Positions 32,277 through 41,000 of a stretch of DNA of 64,000 nt are shown one piece after another; position 1 is the first letter of the stretch; every line of letters begins with the position of its first letter. This stretch comes from JADJPF01 sp964492845 (lineage in GTDB: Bacteria; Acidobacteriota; Blastocatellia; Chloracidobacteriales; JADJPF01). Location of the stretch: the NCBI GenBank assembly GCA_964492845.1, contig CAZBMZ010000001.1, positions 386,158-450,157 on the forward strand, read 5' to 3'. A program made the position numbers and the translations under genes. The notes under the pieces are model-generated. The model was given only the letters and a program-made list of their open reading frames with translations. It was not told the DNA's origin and ran no database searches.

Positions 32277-33689
32277 CTAGCTTTCATAAGCTGCTGCAAT
32301 ATAGCAACCTCTAGCTGTAGCAGTTAATGGATCAGTGGCTAATCTAACTTCAGAAACTTTAATTGGAAAATCTGTTTGCTTAAAGACTTTCTCAAATTTT
32401 TCTAAGAAACCTTTTGGCCGTGCTGTTCCACCTGAAAGCACAATTGGAATAGAACGATCTAGCCTAGGTAAATTACGAGTTTCAGAAATTTCTGTACGTA
32501 AAGTTTCTACTAAAGTTAAGATCATTTCCTCATAGTAGATGTGCATTGCACTTTCGTACTTATCTTTAGGTGCGCGGGAAAGATCTAAACTATCTTCTTT
32601 AATTACACGAATACGAGTTGGAACTTCGCTTGTAACAGCAGCAACAGATTTATCAATATAATCACCAGCTTTAGAAATACTAAAAGAAAATACTGGTACA
32701 GACATAAAAGCAAAGCAAACATTACACATTCCACCACCACAGCTAATACCAATGCCTGTAAAATTATCTTTTTCCATTTCAGCAAATACTACTGATAAGC
32801 CTTCATTAACACTTTTAGCTTTGTAGCCTAAACTTTCTAGGAAATTTTTTAGCATTCCTTCATGGTAGACTAAATTAGCTTCTCCACCACGAGGTGCGCC
32901 CGGAACAGAAAAACATAAAACATCTGACTTTTTGGTTTTCTTTACTAAAATCTCAATGATAGATTGGATAATCTGCCATCCATTTACTTCAGATGGATTA
33001 AGTAGGCCATTGCACATAGGACGGCGTGCTTCAACATTAAAAGAATTAGCAAATTTTTCTGACTCATTACCAAAAATAAGTATTTCCTTACCATTCATTT
33101 GGTAAGTAATTTTATTTTGACGCAAGATATTTTCGGTAAATTTAGAATAAGGAACAGTAACAAAAGCATTTAACTGAGTATGTGTTTTAACATTATTAAA
33201 AGTACCATTAGCTAATACAATTCGGCTGGTTCCAACATCCAACCCAAAAAAATCTGGTTCTGCTGTAGCAGGATTTTGACTATCATTTGTAGGCTGCTCG
33301 CTCATTTCTCCTCCATTATTTGTTTGATTAACAATTACCTCTGTTGGCTTACTAGTAGAAACAATTACTTCTGTTGGCTTACTAGTAGAAACAATTACCT
33401 CTGTTGATTTACTAGTAGAAACAATTTTAGCTAGTTGTTTACTTGGGCGAAACCGAACCAAAGAACGAGGTAAGACTCTTTTACCTTCTGATGAATTGAT
33501 AGATGACCTTTGTTTTAATAAGGTTTTTGACACTGAAAAACTACCAAAATCATGTAGCGTAATAGATTCACCTGACATTAAAGCTTCTTTACACGCTGTT
33601 AACATGGATTCTAAAGCTTGGCTTACTAAGGTTTGATTAAAACCTGTTTTGCTGGCTACTTGTTGGATTAGTTCTTTTTTGGTCATCAT
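32277..33689 (-). CDS. HU/IHF DNA-binding domain fused to actin-like ATPase
   Basis: A 470-aa fusion. Residues 2-90 are an HU/IHF-type DNA-binding domain (TKKELIQQVASKTGFNQTLV, ITLHDFGSFSVS, LVRFRPSKQLAKIV). Residues 91-120 are a linker of three STSKPTEVIV repeats. From residue 146 to the end lies an actin-fold ATPase: phosphate-1 motif FFGLDVGTSRIVLAN, phosphate-2 motif GIGISCGGGMCN (312-323) and adenosine motif IVLSGGTARPKG (416-427). I infer a filament-forming or switch ATPase that can bind DNA. A strong internal ribosome site at codon 129 (ATG 33305) could give a separate actin-only form. It heads the run ending at 26196 and lies behind the tubulin-associated VWA and PilZ genes. Confidence 0.82.
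   Translation of the reverse strand: MMTKKELIQQVASKTGFNQTLVSQALESMLTACKEALMSGESITLHDFGSFSVSKTLLKQRSSINSSEGKRVLPRSLVRFRPSKQLAKIVSTSKSTEVIVSTSKPTEVIVSTSKPTEVIVNQTNNGGEMSEQPTNDSQNPATAEPDFFGLDVGTSRIVLANGTFNNVKTHTQLNAFVTVPYSKFTENILRQNKITYQMNGKEILIFGNESEKFANSFNVEARRPMCNGLLNPSEVNGWQIIQSIIEILVKKTKKSDVLCFSVPGAPRGGEANLVYHEGMLKNFLESLGYKAKSVNEGLSVVFAEMEKDNFTGIGISCGGGMCNVCFAFMSVPVFSFSISKAGDYIDKSVAAVTSEVPTRIRVIKEDSLDLSRAPKDKYESAMHIYYEEMILTLVETLRTEISETRNLPRLDRSIPIVLSGGTARPKGFLEKFEKVFKQTDFPIKVSEVRLATDPLTATARGCYIAAAYES
33303..33316 (-). promoter_or_regulatory. Internal ribosome site and start codon inside the HU-actin gene
   Basis: On the minus strand GGAGGAGA lies about 3 bases before an in-frame ATG (33305-33303) at codon 129, between the linker repeats and the actin domain. 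This is a better ribosome site than the one at the full-length start. Translation from it would yield a 342-aa actin-like protein lacking the HU domain. Confidence 0.6.
33331..33428 (-). repeat. 30-bp in-frame tandem repeat (STSKPTEVIV linker)
   Basis: Three full copies and a partial copy of a 30-base unit encode the linker between the HU and actin domains. Copies differ at one or two bases, so the expansion is recent. Copy number changes would lengthen or shorten the linker in steps of ten residues. Confidence 0.92.
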
Positions 33690-33795
33690 CTAGTCCCATA
33701 GCTTATCATGCTTTTAGTTTGTTTGTGAATGCTACCAAGTCCAGGACTGTAGTTTGAGTCTAAGGACAAAGCAGAGGGGTTAAAACTTAAAAAGG

Positions 33796-34719
33796 TTAAA
33801 ATACTTGCGGAGGATGGAGCTTTTTAGTTCTTACTACCAATTTATCATTAGGTGTAGTTAGCAGCAAACGACGACTATTAATTAAGTTAATTCCTTTAGG
33901 AGTGTAGGACAAAGTAAACCAACCTTCTTTTAATTCAGACATTAAAGTTTTAAGGTCTGATTCAAAGGTTTCTAGCTGACCTATCTTAAAAAGCAAGCCG
34001 CCGGTTGATTCTGCTAAATTAGTAATAGCATCTACTGGCTTTGGCCCAGTATCTTTTGGGCGAATTGCTCCATAGCTGCGATCAGGGGCTTGAAAAGCAT
34101 AGATTAAAATATTTTCATTTAGTAAAGTTGCTAGTGCGTCCTGATATTTTATTTTACTATCTTTATCATATCCATCAGAGATAAGAATAATTGCACGTTT
34201 ATTTGCTCCAAGCTGTTTACTAAAACCATCTGAAACACTTGCTACTAAAGCATCATAGAGTTTTGGTAGCCCGCTACGAGCAAATTTAGTAGAAGCTGTT
34301 TCTAAAGCTTTTTTGTTGTTAGTAAAATCAGCTAAAACTTCTGCTTGTTCTGAATAGCCTATTACCATTAGTCGATCTTCTGGACGAAGTTCTTTAACAA
34401 CTCTTTCTGCAATAAGCTGAATTACTGCTGGATCTGTACGTAGAGTTTGACTATTATCAGCTAAAATAATTATTCTAGCTCCTGTTGGGTCATAGCGAAA
34501 ATATTCTATTTCTTGTTCAATCCCAGCATCAAAAAGGGCTAAATTATCTTTGGTTAAATTTGGGGGTTCAGCAGTTTTGCTACGAATAATGACATTAAGC
34601 GAAGAGGTTCGCTCAGTGCTATTGCCTGAGTTACGACCAGATTGAGCCACACTAACCTGATTAGTATTAGCTAAAACTAGAAGTAAAAAAATAAATAAGC
34701 AAAAGATAACTTGTCTCAT
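33796..34719 (-). CDS. Exported VWA domain protein next to the tubulin/actin genes
   Basis: A 307-aa exported protein with a signal peptide (about 1-26, ending SVAQ). The VWA domain (about 75-245) has ILADNSQTLR at the first metal-ion motif, so the usual DxSxS is DxSxT. The GLPKLYDAL segment and LISDGYDKDS motif follow. Compared with the other VWA proteins here, the first motif is altered and the C-terminal part is different. The ATG at 34719 is preferred over a TTG at 34728. It lies 11 bases after the PilZ gene on the same strand, so the two are likely one unit. Confidence 0.85.
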   Translation of the reverse strand: MRQVIFCLFIFLLLVLANTNQVSVAQSGRNSGNSTERTSSLNVIIRSKTAEPPNLTKDNLALFDAGIEQEIEYFRYDPTGARIIILADNSQTLRTDPAVIQLIAERVVKELRPEDRLMVIGYSEQAEVLADFTNNKKALETASTKFARSGLPKLYDALVASVSDGFSKQLGANKRAIILISDGYDKDSKIKYQDALATLLNENILIYAFQAPDRSYGAIRPKDTGPKPVDAITNLAESTGGLLFKIGQLETFESDLKTLMSELKEGWFTLSYTPKGINLINSRRLLLTTPNDKLVVRTKKLHPPQVF

Positions 34720-34730
34720 AATGAACAACT

Positions 34731-36386
34731 TTATGAACGACTTTGATAAAAGTTAAACCCTAAAAAAGCCAAAGATAAAAATACTAAAGCAGCAGAAACA
34801 TAAGTAACTACTTTCTTTATATCTAAACTACTAGCTTGGGCATTATATTCACCAACATAAAAAGGTCTTAGAGTGTTAGTTAAAACACCTTCTGCTGCTG
34901 CAACAGGATCTTGACTAGAAGGTAGATAAAAAGTTATTTCCTTTAATGTGGCAGCATTTACTTTACTACTAGCAACATTATTTAATGTAACAGCAAGTTT
35001 TTGCTGTCCTGTATAATAAGTTGCTTGTTTAATGTCTGGAGTTCGATCTACTTCTGTTTGACCTATTTTTTCTTTAACTATTAAAGTTTTTTCCTTTAGT
35101 TGTAAACTAAAAATGCTAGCTTCTTTTGATTTTTCTCCTGTTGGCTTAAAGTTCCAATTAGAGTTAAGAATTTTTGGCAATTGAACATTACCTGTTGCTA
35201 GTTTACTTTCAGCCTTTGGACACCAATAACCATGAACTTCTGCACCTTGTTTCCCTAAATTATCTACTTCTTTACCAGCATCACCTGCCGTAATTTGTTT
35301 TTTTACAAACTGAACAGTAGTTTTAGCCTTATCTTGTGTCCAATATTCTAATTCTCCACTACGTGCTGCATCATTTGTTTGGCGTTTTACCACACTAACA
35401 TGCATACAACCATTTTGATCTACCACATCTAAAGGAGTTGGTTGTAGAGATGAACCAATAGGTAAAAACGTTGCGATTAATATAAGTGAAAAAATAACTA
35501 AAGCAACAAGACCTAGTTTTTGTTGTTGTGCTAGTGTTGCGATTTTTGCCCGATCTTGAGCAGAAACTCTTGCTGGACGTGTATTGTCAGAACGAGACTC
35601 TTTGCTAACAGGTCTTTTACCTGTATTGCCGCTAGTTGTGGTTGTTGGTGCAGAGCTATTTTCTGATTTATTGCTGCTAGGTGGGGGTGTTGGGCCTGTT
35701 GGAATCTTATTTTGAGATTCGCTTTCATTTGTAGTGTTAGTGCTTGTATGTGCAGCTTTTACTTCCTGTACAGTTTTACTTAATGTATTAGAACGTAAGG
35801 TGCTAGTTGCACCGCTATTACGGGATAGATAACTACCGCAAAACTTACAAGATTTACTATTAGAAGTATTAGATTTATTACAACTAGGACAAATGATTCC
35901 TTGATCTAAGTTGGTAGCTTCCTCTGTAATACTACCGCTAGTTAAATTACTTGTTGCTTGGTTAAGACCCATTGTATTGCTACTAGCAAGAGAACTTAAG
36001 TTTGGAATTTTACCTGTATTTGGCTCATTAAATTTAGTGCTAGTTAAGTTTTTGGTTACCCCTCCAGAAGAGGGAAGCATTGCTGTTTTTGCAGGTGTTA
36101 TTGATTCATTAATTGCAATAATTTCATTTAGATCCGTGTTACGATGTAATAGTACTTCTACCCCAGGATTATTACCACCTCTTACCCAAACTACTTCAGC
36201 CGAGGCAATAGGTTTATTATTGCCGCCGCAAATGTGCATTACATCGCCTAGGCTTAAAGGTTGTTTAGTATGTATCAGTACCCCAAAATTGCCAAAACTC
36301 TCTAGTTTTGCTACTTCTTGAAAATCTTTACCAAAATTACTTTTGCCAGAAATTTTTACTGTTAGAGAGGTATTACCTTGCTCCAT
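34731..36386 (-). CDS. PilZ-like / zinc-ribbon membrane protein
   Basis: A 551-aa protein with a mixed build. Residues 1-90 resemble a PilZ domain, which in many proteins binds cyclic di-GMP, but the usual RxxxR motif is not obvious. A Cys4 zinc ribbon is at 166-183 (CPSC and CKFC). A long Ser/Thr/Asn-rich linker leads to a membrane helix at about 290-312 (LGLVALVIFSLILIATFLPI). An outer domain of about 200 residues follows, then a last helix near 522-545. This would link a cytosolic sensor head with an outer domain. It is upstream of the VWA gene by 11 bases. Confidence 0.75.
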   Translation of the reverse strand: MEQGNTSLTVKISGKSNFGKDFQEVAKLESFGNFGVLIHTKQPLSLGDVMHICGGNNKPIASAEVVWVRGGNNPGVEVLLHRNTDLNEIIAINESITPAKTAMLPSSGGVTKNLTSTKFNEPNTGKIPNLSSLASSNTMGLNQATSNLTSGSITEEATNLDQGIICPSCNKSNTSNSKSCKFCGSYLSRNSGATSTLRSNTLSKTVQEVKAAHTSTNTTNESESQNKIPTGPTPPPSSNKSENSSAPTTTTSGNTGKRPVSKESRSDNTRPARVSAQDRAKIATLAQQQKLGLVALVIFSLILIATFLPIGSSLQPTPLDVVDQNGCMHVSVVKRQTNDAARSGELEYWTQDKAKTTVQFVKKQITAGDAGKEVDNLGKQGAEVHGYWCPKAESKLATGNVQLPKILNSNWNFKPTGEKSKEASIFSLQLKEKTLIVKEKIGQTEVDRTPDIKQATYYTGQQKLAVTLNNVASSKVNAATLKEITFYLPSSQDPVAAAEGVLTNTLRPFYVGEYNAQASSLDIKKVVTYVSAALVFLSLAFLGFNFYQSRS

Positions 36387-36641
36387 AGCTCTCCTAAATC
36401 TTTAGCATTAAAACACTAATTAAAATTTTTAGGTGATTTTGGTTTTAATGCAGTATTTTCTTAAATTAAAAATAGCAATCAAAGTTAATTTCTAAGTTTG
36501 TTTAATTAATTTTTCTGATTTTAACTTTGAGTGGAGAAAAGAAACTTTAAATTCACGCGCTAAATATACCATAAACTAATAATAATCAAAAAATACTTAT
36601 TAAGATTCTTAATAACTTAGCTTGATTTAATTAGAAACCAA

Positions 36642-37442
36642 TCAAATTTCATCCAAAATTTTTATCCTTTTGTTTTTATATTCTTCTTCAGTAATTAATT
36701 TTGATTGTTTTAGCTGATCAAGTTCTTTTAATCTTTCTTCGGCACGGCTACAGGTGTTTTGTACTTGTTCTAATTCTTGCTTAGTAAGTAGACGCCCCTT
36801 TTCAAAATAAATTTGTGCTACTTTTCCCATATAAAATGTAGCTGTATAAACGTAGGTAGTAACAATTAAACCTCCCATTAAGGGTAGACCTGTTTTGACT
36901 AGTGCAACAAAAATTTGTCTTAAGACTATTCCTAACCCAATGTTAGTAGCAATTTCTAAAGCTGTTTTGGTTGAAATTGGAACACCATAAACACGGCCAA
37001 TTGCTTGAACTAGTAAAATTTGTATAGGAGTAATGAGTAGTACATCTGCAATGGGTATTGGTTGAAGTGCTAGTGCTGCACAAATTGTAGCCGCCGCATG
37101 AGAGAGTTGTTTAGCCGTTTCCCTTTTAGTTTCTAAACTAGCTTTTTGCGGATCAATATCAGCTAAAATTGTTTCATAAGTTTTTGCCAAGTCATCTAAA
37201 AAACTTTTTATTGGTGATTTTGAAGTTTCTTGTTTTGTTGTTTTAGATTTCTCTAAATTTATTTTTTGGTGGCAATCCAAACAATATTGCTCTGATGAAG
37301 AGCTATTTTTTAACCATTCTTCAAATAATTCTTTAGCAGTAAAACTACTGTCTGGGTAAAATCTCTTAATTTCACAATCACAATCACAAAAAACAACATA
37401 GTAACCAGGTTTTTTTAAGTCTGAAAAATCTTGATGGCGCAT
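36642..37442 (-). CDS. DUF697-like membrane protein with SHOCT tail
   Basis: A 266-aa protein. The N-terminus has paired Cys (CDCDC and YCLDC), perhaps a metal site. The middle (about 110-215) matches DUF697, seen in YcjF and in membrane tails of GTPases: AAATICAALALQPIPIADVLLITPIQ and QAIGRVYGVPIS, with several membrane helices. The C-terminal 30 residues form a SHOCT motif (LKELDQLKQSKLITEEEYKNKR). No GTPase motifs are present, so it might bind a GTPase in trans, for example the tubulin-like protein encoded divergently. That pairing is inference. Confidence 0.78.
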   Translation of the reverse strand: MRHQDFSDLKKPGYYVVFCDCDCEIKRFYPDSSFTAKELFEEWLKNSSSSEQYCLDCHQKINLEKSKTTKQETSKSPIKSFLDDLAKTYETILADIDPQKASLETKRETAKQLSHAAATICAALALQPIPIADVLLITPIQILLVQAIGRVYGVPISTKTALEIATNIGLGIVLRQIFVALVKTGLPLMGGLIVTTYVYTATFYMGKVAQIYFEKGRLLTKQELEQVQNTCSRAEERLKELDQLKQSKLITEEEYKNKRIKILDEI

Positions 37443-37687
37443 TTAGGTTTTTCCTATTAATAAATTTATAAGGTTTTCAATTAGGTTACTGTTAGCTAAG
37501 ACTAATTTTAATTTCTAATAGGAAAAAAATCTCTAAGAAAAATCTTTTCCCCTATGACTTGTTGGAGTAAAAAACCATTTAAGGTAAAGTATCAAAGTTA
37601 TGGAAATCGTCCAAGACAAGATTAGAATTTTTTAGAAATAATTTGTCACCTAAATTTGAAAATATCAAAAGATTTGAGGAACAAAAC

Positions 37688-38077
37688 ATGAGTTGGAGAA
37701 AGTCCCAATTAGCAATGTTATTACTTTTGCTTTTGCCCCAAATATCTCTAGCACAAGGCTTTGGCCTTAGTCCAGATGCACCCAGAATTGAAATTATCAA
37801 ATACACTGCAATTTTTGTTGTTGGTTCAGTAGCAATTTTCTTTTTGCTGATTCGATTAACAATAATTCCTTTCCTAGTAAAAAATTATTATTCCCTCTCA
37901 GATGCAACTAACATAGGTCTTTCCCTCTTTATTCTTTATTCACTTAATTTATTTACCTTAATTTTTTTCCGTCTCTACACTGGCTCAGCTTGGAGAGCAA
38001 TTTTTGTGGTAGTGGCTGTCTTTTGGTTTATACATTTGTTGCTTAAAGTTTTACTTGCTAGAAAACGAGAAGATTAG
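37688..38077 (+). CDS. Small membrane protein preceding the tubulin-like gene
   Basis: A 129-aa membrane protein. A signal-like segment (MSWRKSQLAMLLLLLLPQISLAQ) is followed by three membrane helices (about 38-60, 75-95 and 103-122) and a basic cytosolic end (LARKRED). No family was recognised. The ATG at 37688 is taken because GAGGA lies 8 bases upstream. The tubulin-like gene starts 19 bases after its stop, so this is probably its membrane partner. Confidence 0.75.
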   Translation: MSWRKSQLAMLLLLLLPQISLAQGFGLSPDAPRIEIIKYTAIFVVGSVAIFFLLIRLTIIPFLVKNYYSLSDATNIGLSLFILYSLNLFTLIFFRLYTGSAWRAIFVVVAVFWFIHLLLKVLLARKRED

Positions 38078-38096
38078 TTAGGAAAGGATACTGATA

Positions 38097-41000
38097 ATGA
38101 GCTATAGAAATATTACTTCTACTAAAGCTGGCACAGATGTAAATGCTGCTAAGGTGCGTCCTACTTTATTAATTGGTGTTGGTGGTACAGGTGGCAATGT
38201 GCTTCAACGTGTACGAAACTGGATTGTTGATGAATATGGTAGTATTGACCAATTTCCTATCTTACGATTTCTACATTTAGATACTGATGAGCGTTCCTCA
38301 AAAGATACTAGCAAAGACGCTAGTAAAGATCCTCTCTATAAAAAGAAAGAATTTGTTGATAATGAGTGGATTTCATTAAAAGTTAACATTGCACAATTTT
38401 TAGATGTAAATAATTATCCTCGCTTAAAACCTTGGTTTCGACCTGATCAACGCTTGCGCGACAGGGGCGATTTAGGTCAAGGTGCTGGTCAAGTCCGGGT
38501 TGCTTCTCGCTTAGGGTTTTTCTACCATTATGGAATTAATAAAATCCGCCCTAAATTAGAGTTAATGCTTAAACAATTGCGAAGTATTGACCTAAATAAG
38601 CTTACTCACCCAGATTTACGTAATCTACAGCTTTACACTAATACTATTAATGTTTTTGTAATATGTTCCTCTGCTGGTGGAACTGGTTCAGGGTCGTTTT
38701 TAGACATAGGTGCTTTGCTACACACAATGCAAGGGTTAGAAACACATTTAGTTTTAGTTTTGCCAGAAGTCTTTAAGAATCAAGATCCTCGCTGTGTAGC
38801 TAATGGCTATTCAGCACTAACAGAGCTTAACCATTATCAATATCGCCATCCTTTTCCAATATATTTTGAACAAGAAACTCGCCAAATTTCTCCGCCAATT
38901 TATCAGAATACTTACTTAATCGATGGACGAAGTTTTAGTGGTGGTACAACTGTAGATGTTGGGCTTTACTCAATGATTGCTAATGCCTTAATAGAAGACT
39001 TTAAGAGTGGTCAATTTAGCGATGATAAACGTAGCTTTCGCTCTAATATGGCTCAATATACTGACCGGCTAGCCGTTTATGAACATCTTGCACGTTATGA
39101 TAATCGACCGCTACTAGTTGAAACTTTTCCTTGTCGTTATTCCTCGTTTGGGATGAGCCGTATTTACTACCCACGTGAGCAGGTAGTTAAAAGCTGTTCT
39201 TATCGGCTAGCTTCAAGCATTATGAATTACTGGCTAGGAGGCTCAGATAGGGCTAATGTAACTGATCAAGCATTATCCTTCTTAAAAGATTGTAAACTTG
39301 CTTTTGAAGATATAAGACGTTATTTAGAGACTAAAGATCAGGCTACACTTGAGCAAATTTGTCGTGTAAAAGTAGATGAAAAAGTTGAAAACACTAGTGA
39401 TATAAGAGATGGGCGTGCAAAAGAGTTTAAGCAATTTTGCGAAGTTTTCTATCGTGATCATTTTCGCTTGGACGATCCAAAAGATTCTGCTCGATGGGGT
39501 GATTTTGTTAGACATATCCGAGAAACTTGTTTTGACCGAACCTTTAAGCTTGCTCAAGAAGAACTACAAAAATTACTTAAAGAACGTCTATCACATCCTA
39601 GTTATGGCTTTGATTATGTTCTGCAAATACTAGGCACTCTGCCAACACTTCTACGCGGCCCGCATTACCGGGAAAAAGCAACTGCCGCCTTTACAGCAGA
39701 AGATAAACGACTTCAACCAACCCAAAGAGATTATCAAGACGCAATCAGGCAGTTGCAAGAATTAGAAGGCTGGACAGCTTTTCAACGTATTGCAGGCGGA
39801 TGGCAACAAGCTGTTGATGTACAGCTAACTAACTGGCGAGAAGGCACTTATGGTTATTTTCGTGCTGTAGGTTATAAATATGTTTATGAAACTTATATTG
39901 AGCTTATAGAAGCTATTGCTAACTTTGTAGAAAAAGAATTGCGCTTAAGACTTCTTCAAGTCAATACAATAATTGTTGAAAAACAACAAGAGTTTTCCAA
40001 ATTAGCCGACTATTATCAAAATAAAGATGAAAGTGCTAAGATGGATTTACGTATTTATCACCCTGATGATATTGACCGCTATTATCGCTCAGTAGTCGTT
40101 GAGGATGCAGATAACCCACCTGTTGCAGAACTTGATGTTAAACCTCCCTTACGTATTGCTGATTATGCTGGCAAATTGCTTTCTTATTTGCAAGAAGTAG
40201 ACTTAATTGATAAACCCACTGTTAGCGCGTTAACAGAAAAAATACAAAGTGAAGTAGGGTCTAATCGTGTAGTAGATAAAATTATGGAGTTTTTAGAAGC
40301 AGAAACTTCTGATCGTGTTCGCACTAATATTTTAGAATTGCTATTTCCTTCTAACTTTAATGAGACAGTTGTACGTAAGCAAATGGAAGATGCTTTTAAT
40401 CTAGCTAAAGGTTGGGTACATGTTAATGAAACTGTCCCACCAGAGCTACAAATCCCACAAGGCGCACATAAAATGCTAATTGGTGTGGATGCACAGCATC
40501 CTTTCTACAGTAGATTTAAGAATATGGTAGAAAGTTTTCAAAGTGGCTCAATGGCTGTAGACTTTAAGCCTATAGGAAATATTTATGAGCTAGTTTTTTA
40601 TGGTGAAATGGCAGGATTTTCTCTTGCTGCTATTTCATCCTTGCCAGAAATGCGACGAGTATTTAGAGAAAAAGAGCGTGATCCTTCACAAATAGACCTG
40701 TTTACTACCAAAAACCGCTTTATGATGCGTGACATCACTTATAGAGATGATGAAGGACGCAATCGCTATTTACGCTCAGTCAAAGCTTTTGTCTTAGGTG
40801 TTGCTGCTGGAGTAATTAAACAAGACGAAAATAAAGATCAAAATGACCCACGTAACCGCACTTACACAGTAATTCGCTATGATGAACGGGATGTTTATAA
40901 AGTTAAACCTATGACGGTAGGATTAGGAATGTATGAAAGAGCCGTTACTACGCTTTTTGAAGAAACTAGCGCGATGCCGCTAAGAGAGAAAATTCTAAAA

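Noticed and set aside
34721..34728. TTG at 34728 as the VWA start
   Set aside because: The ATG at 34719 gives a cleaner signal peptide; the TTG has no better ribosome site.
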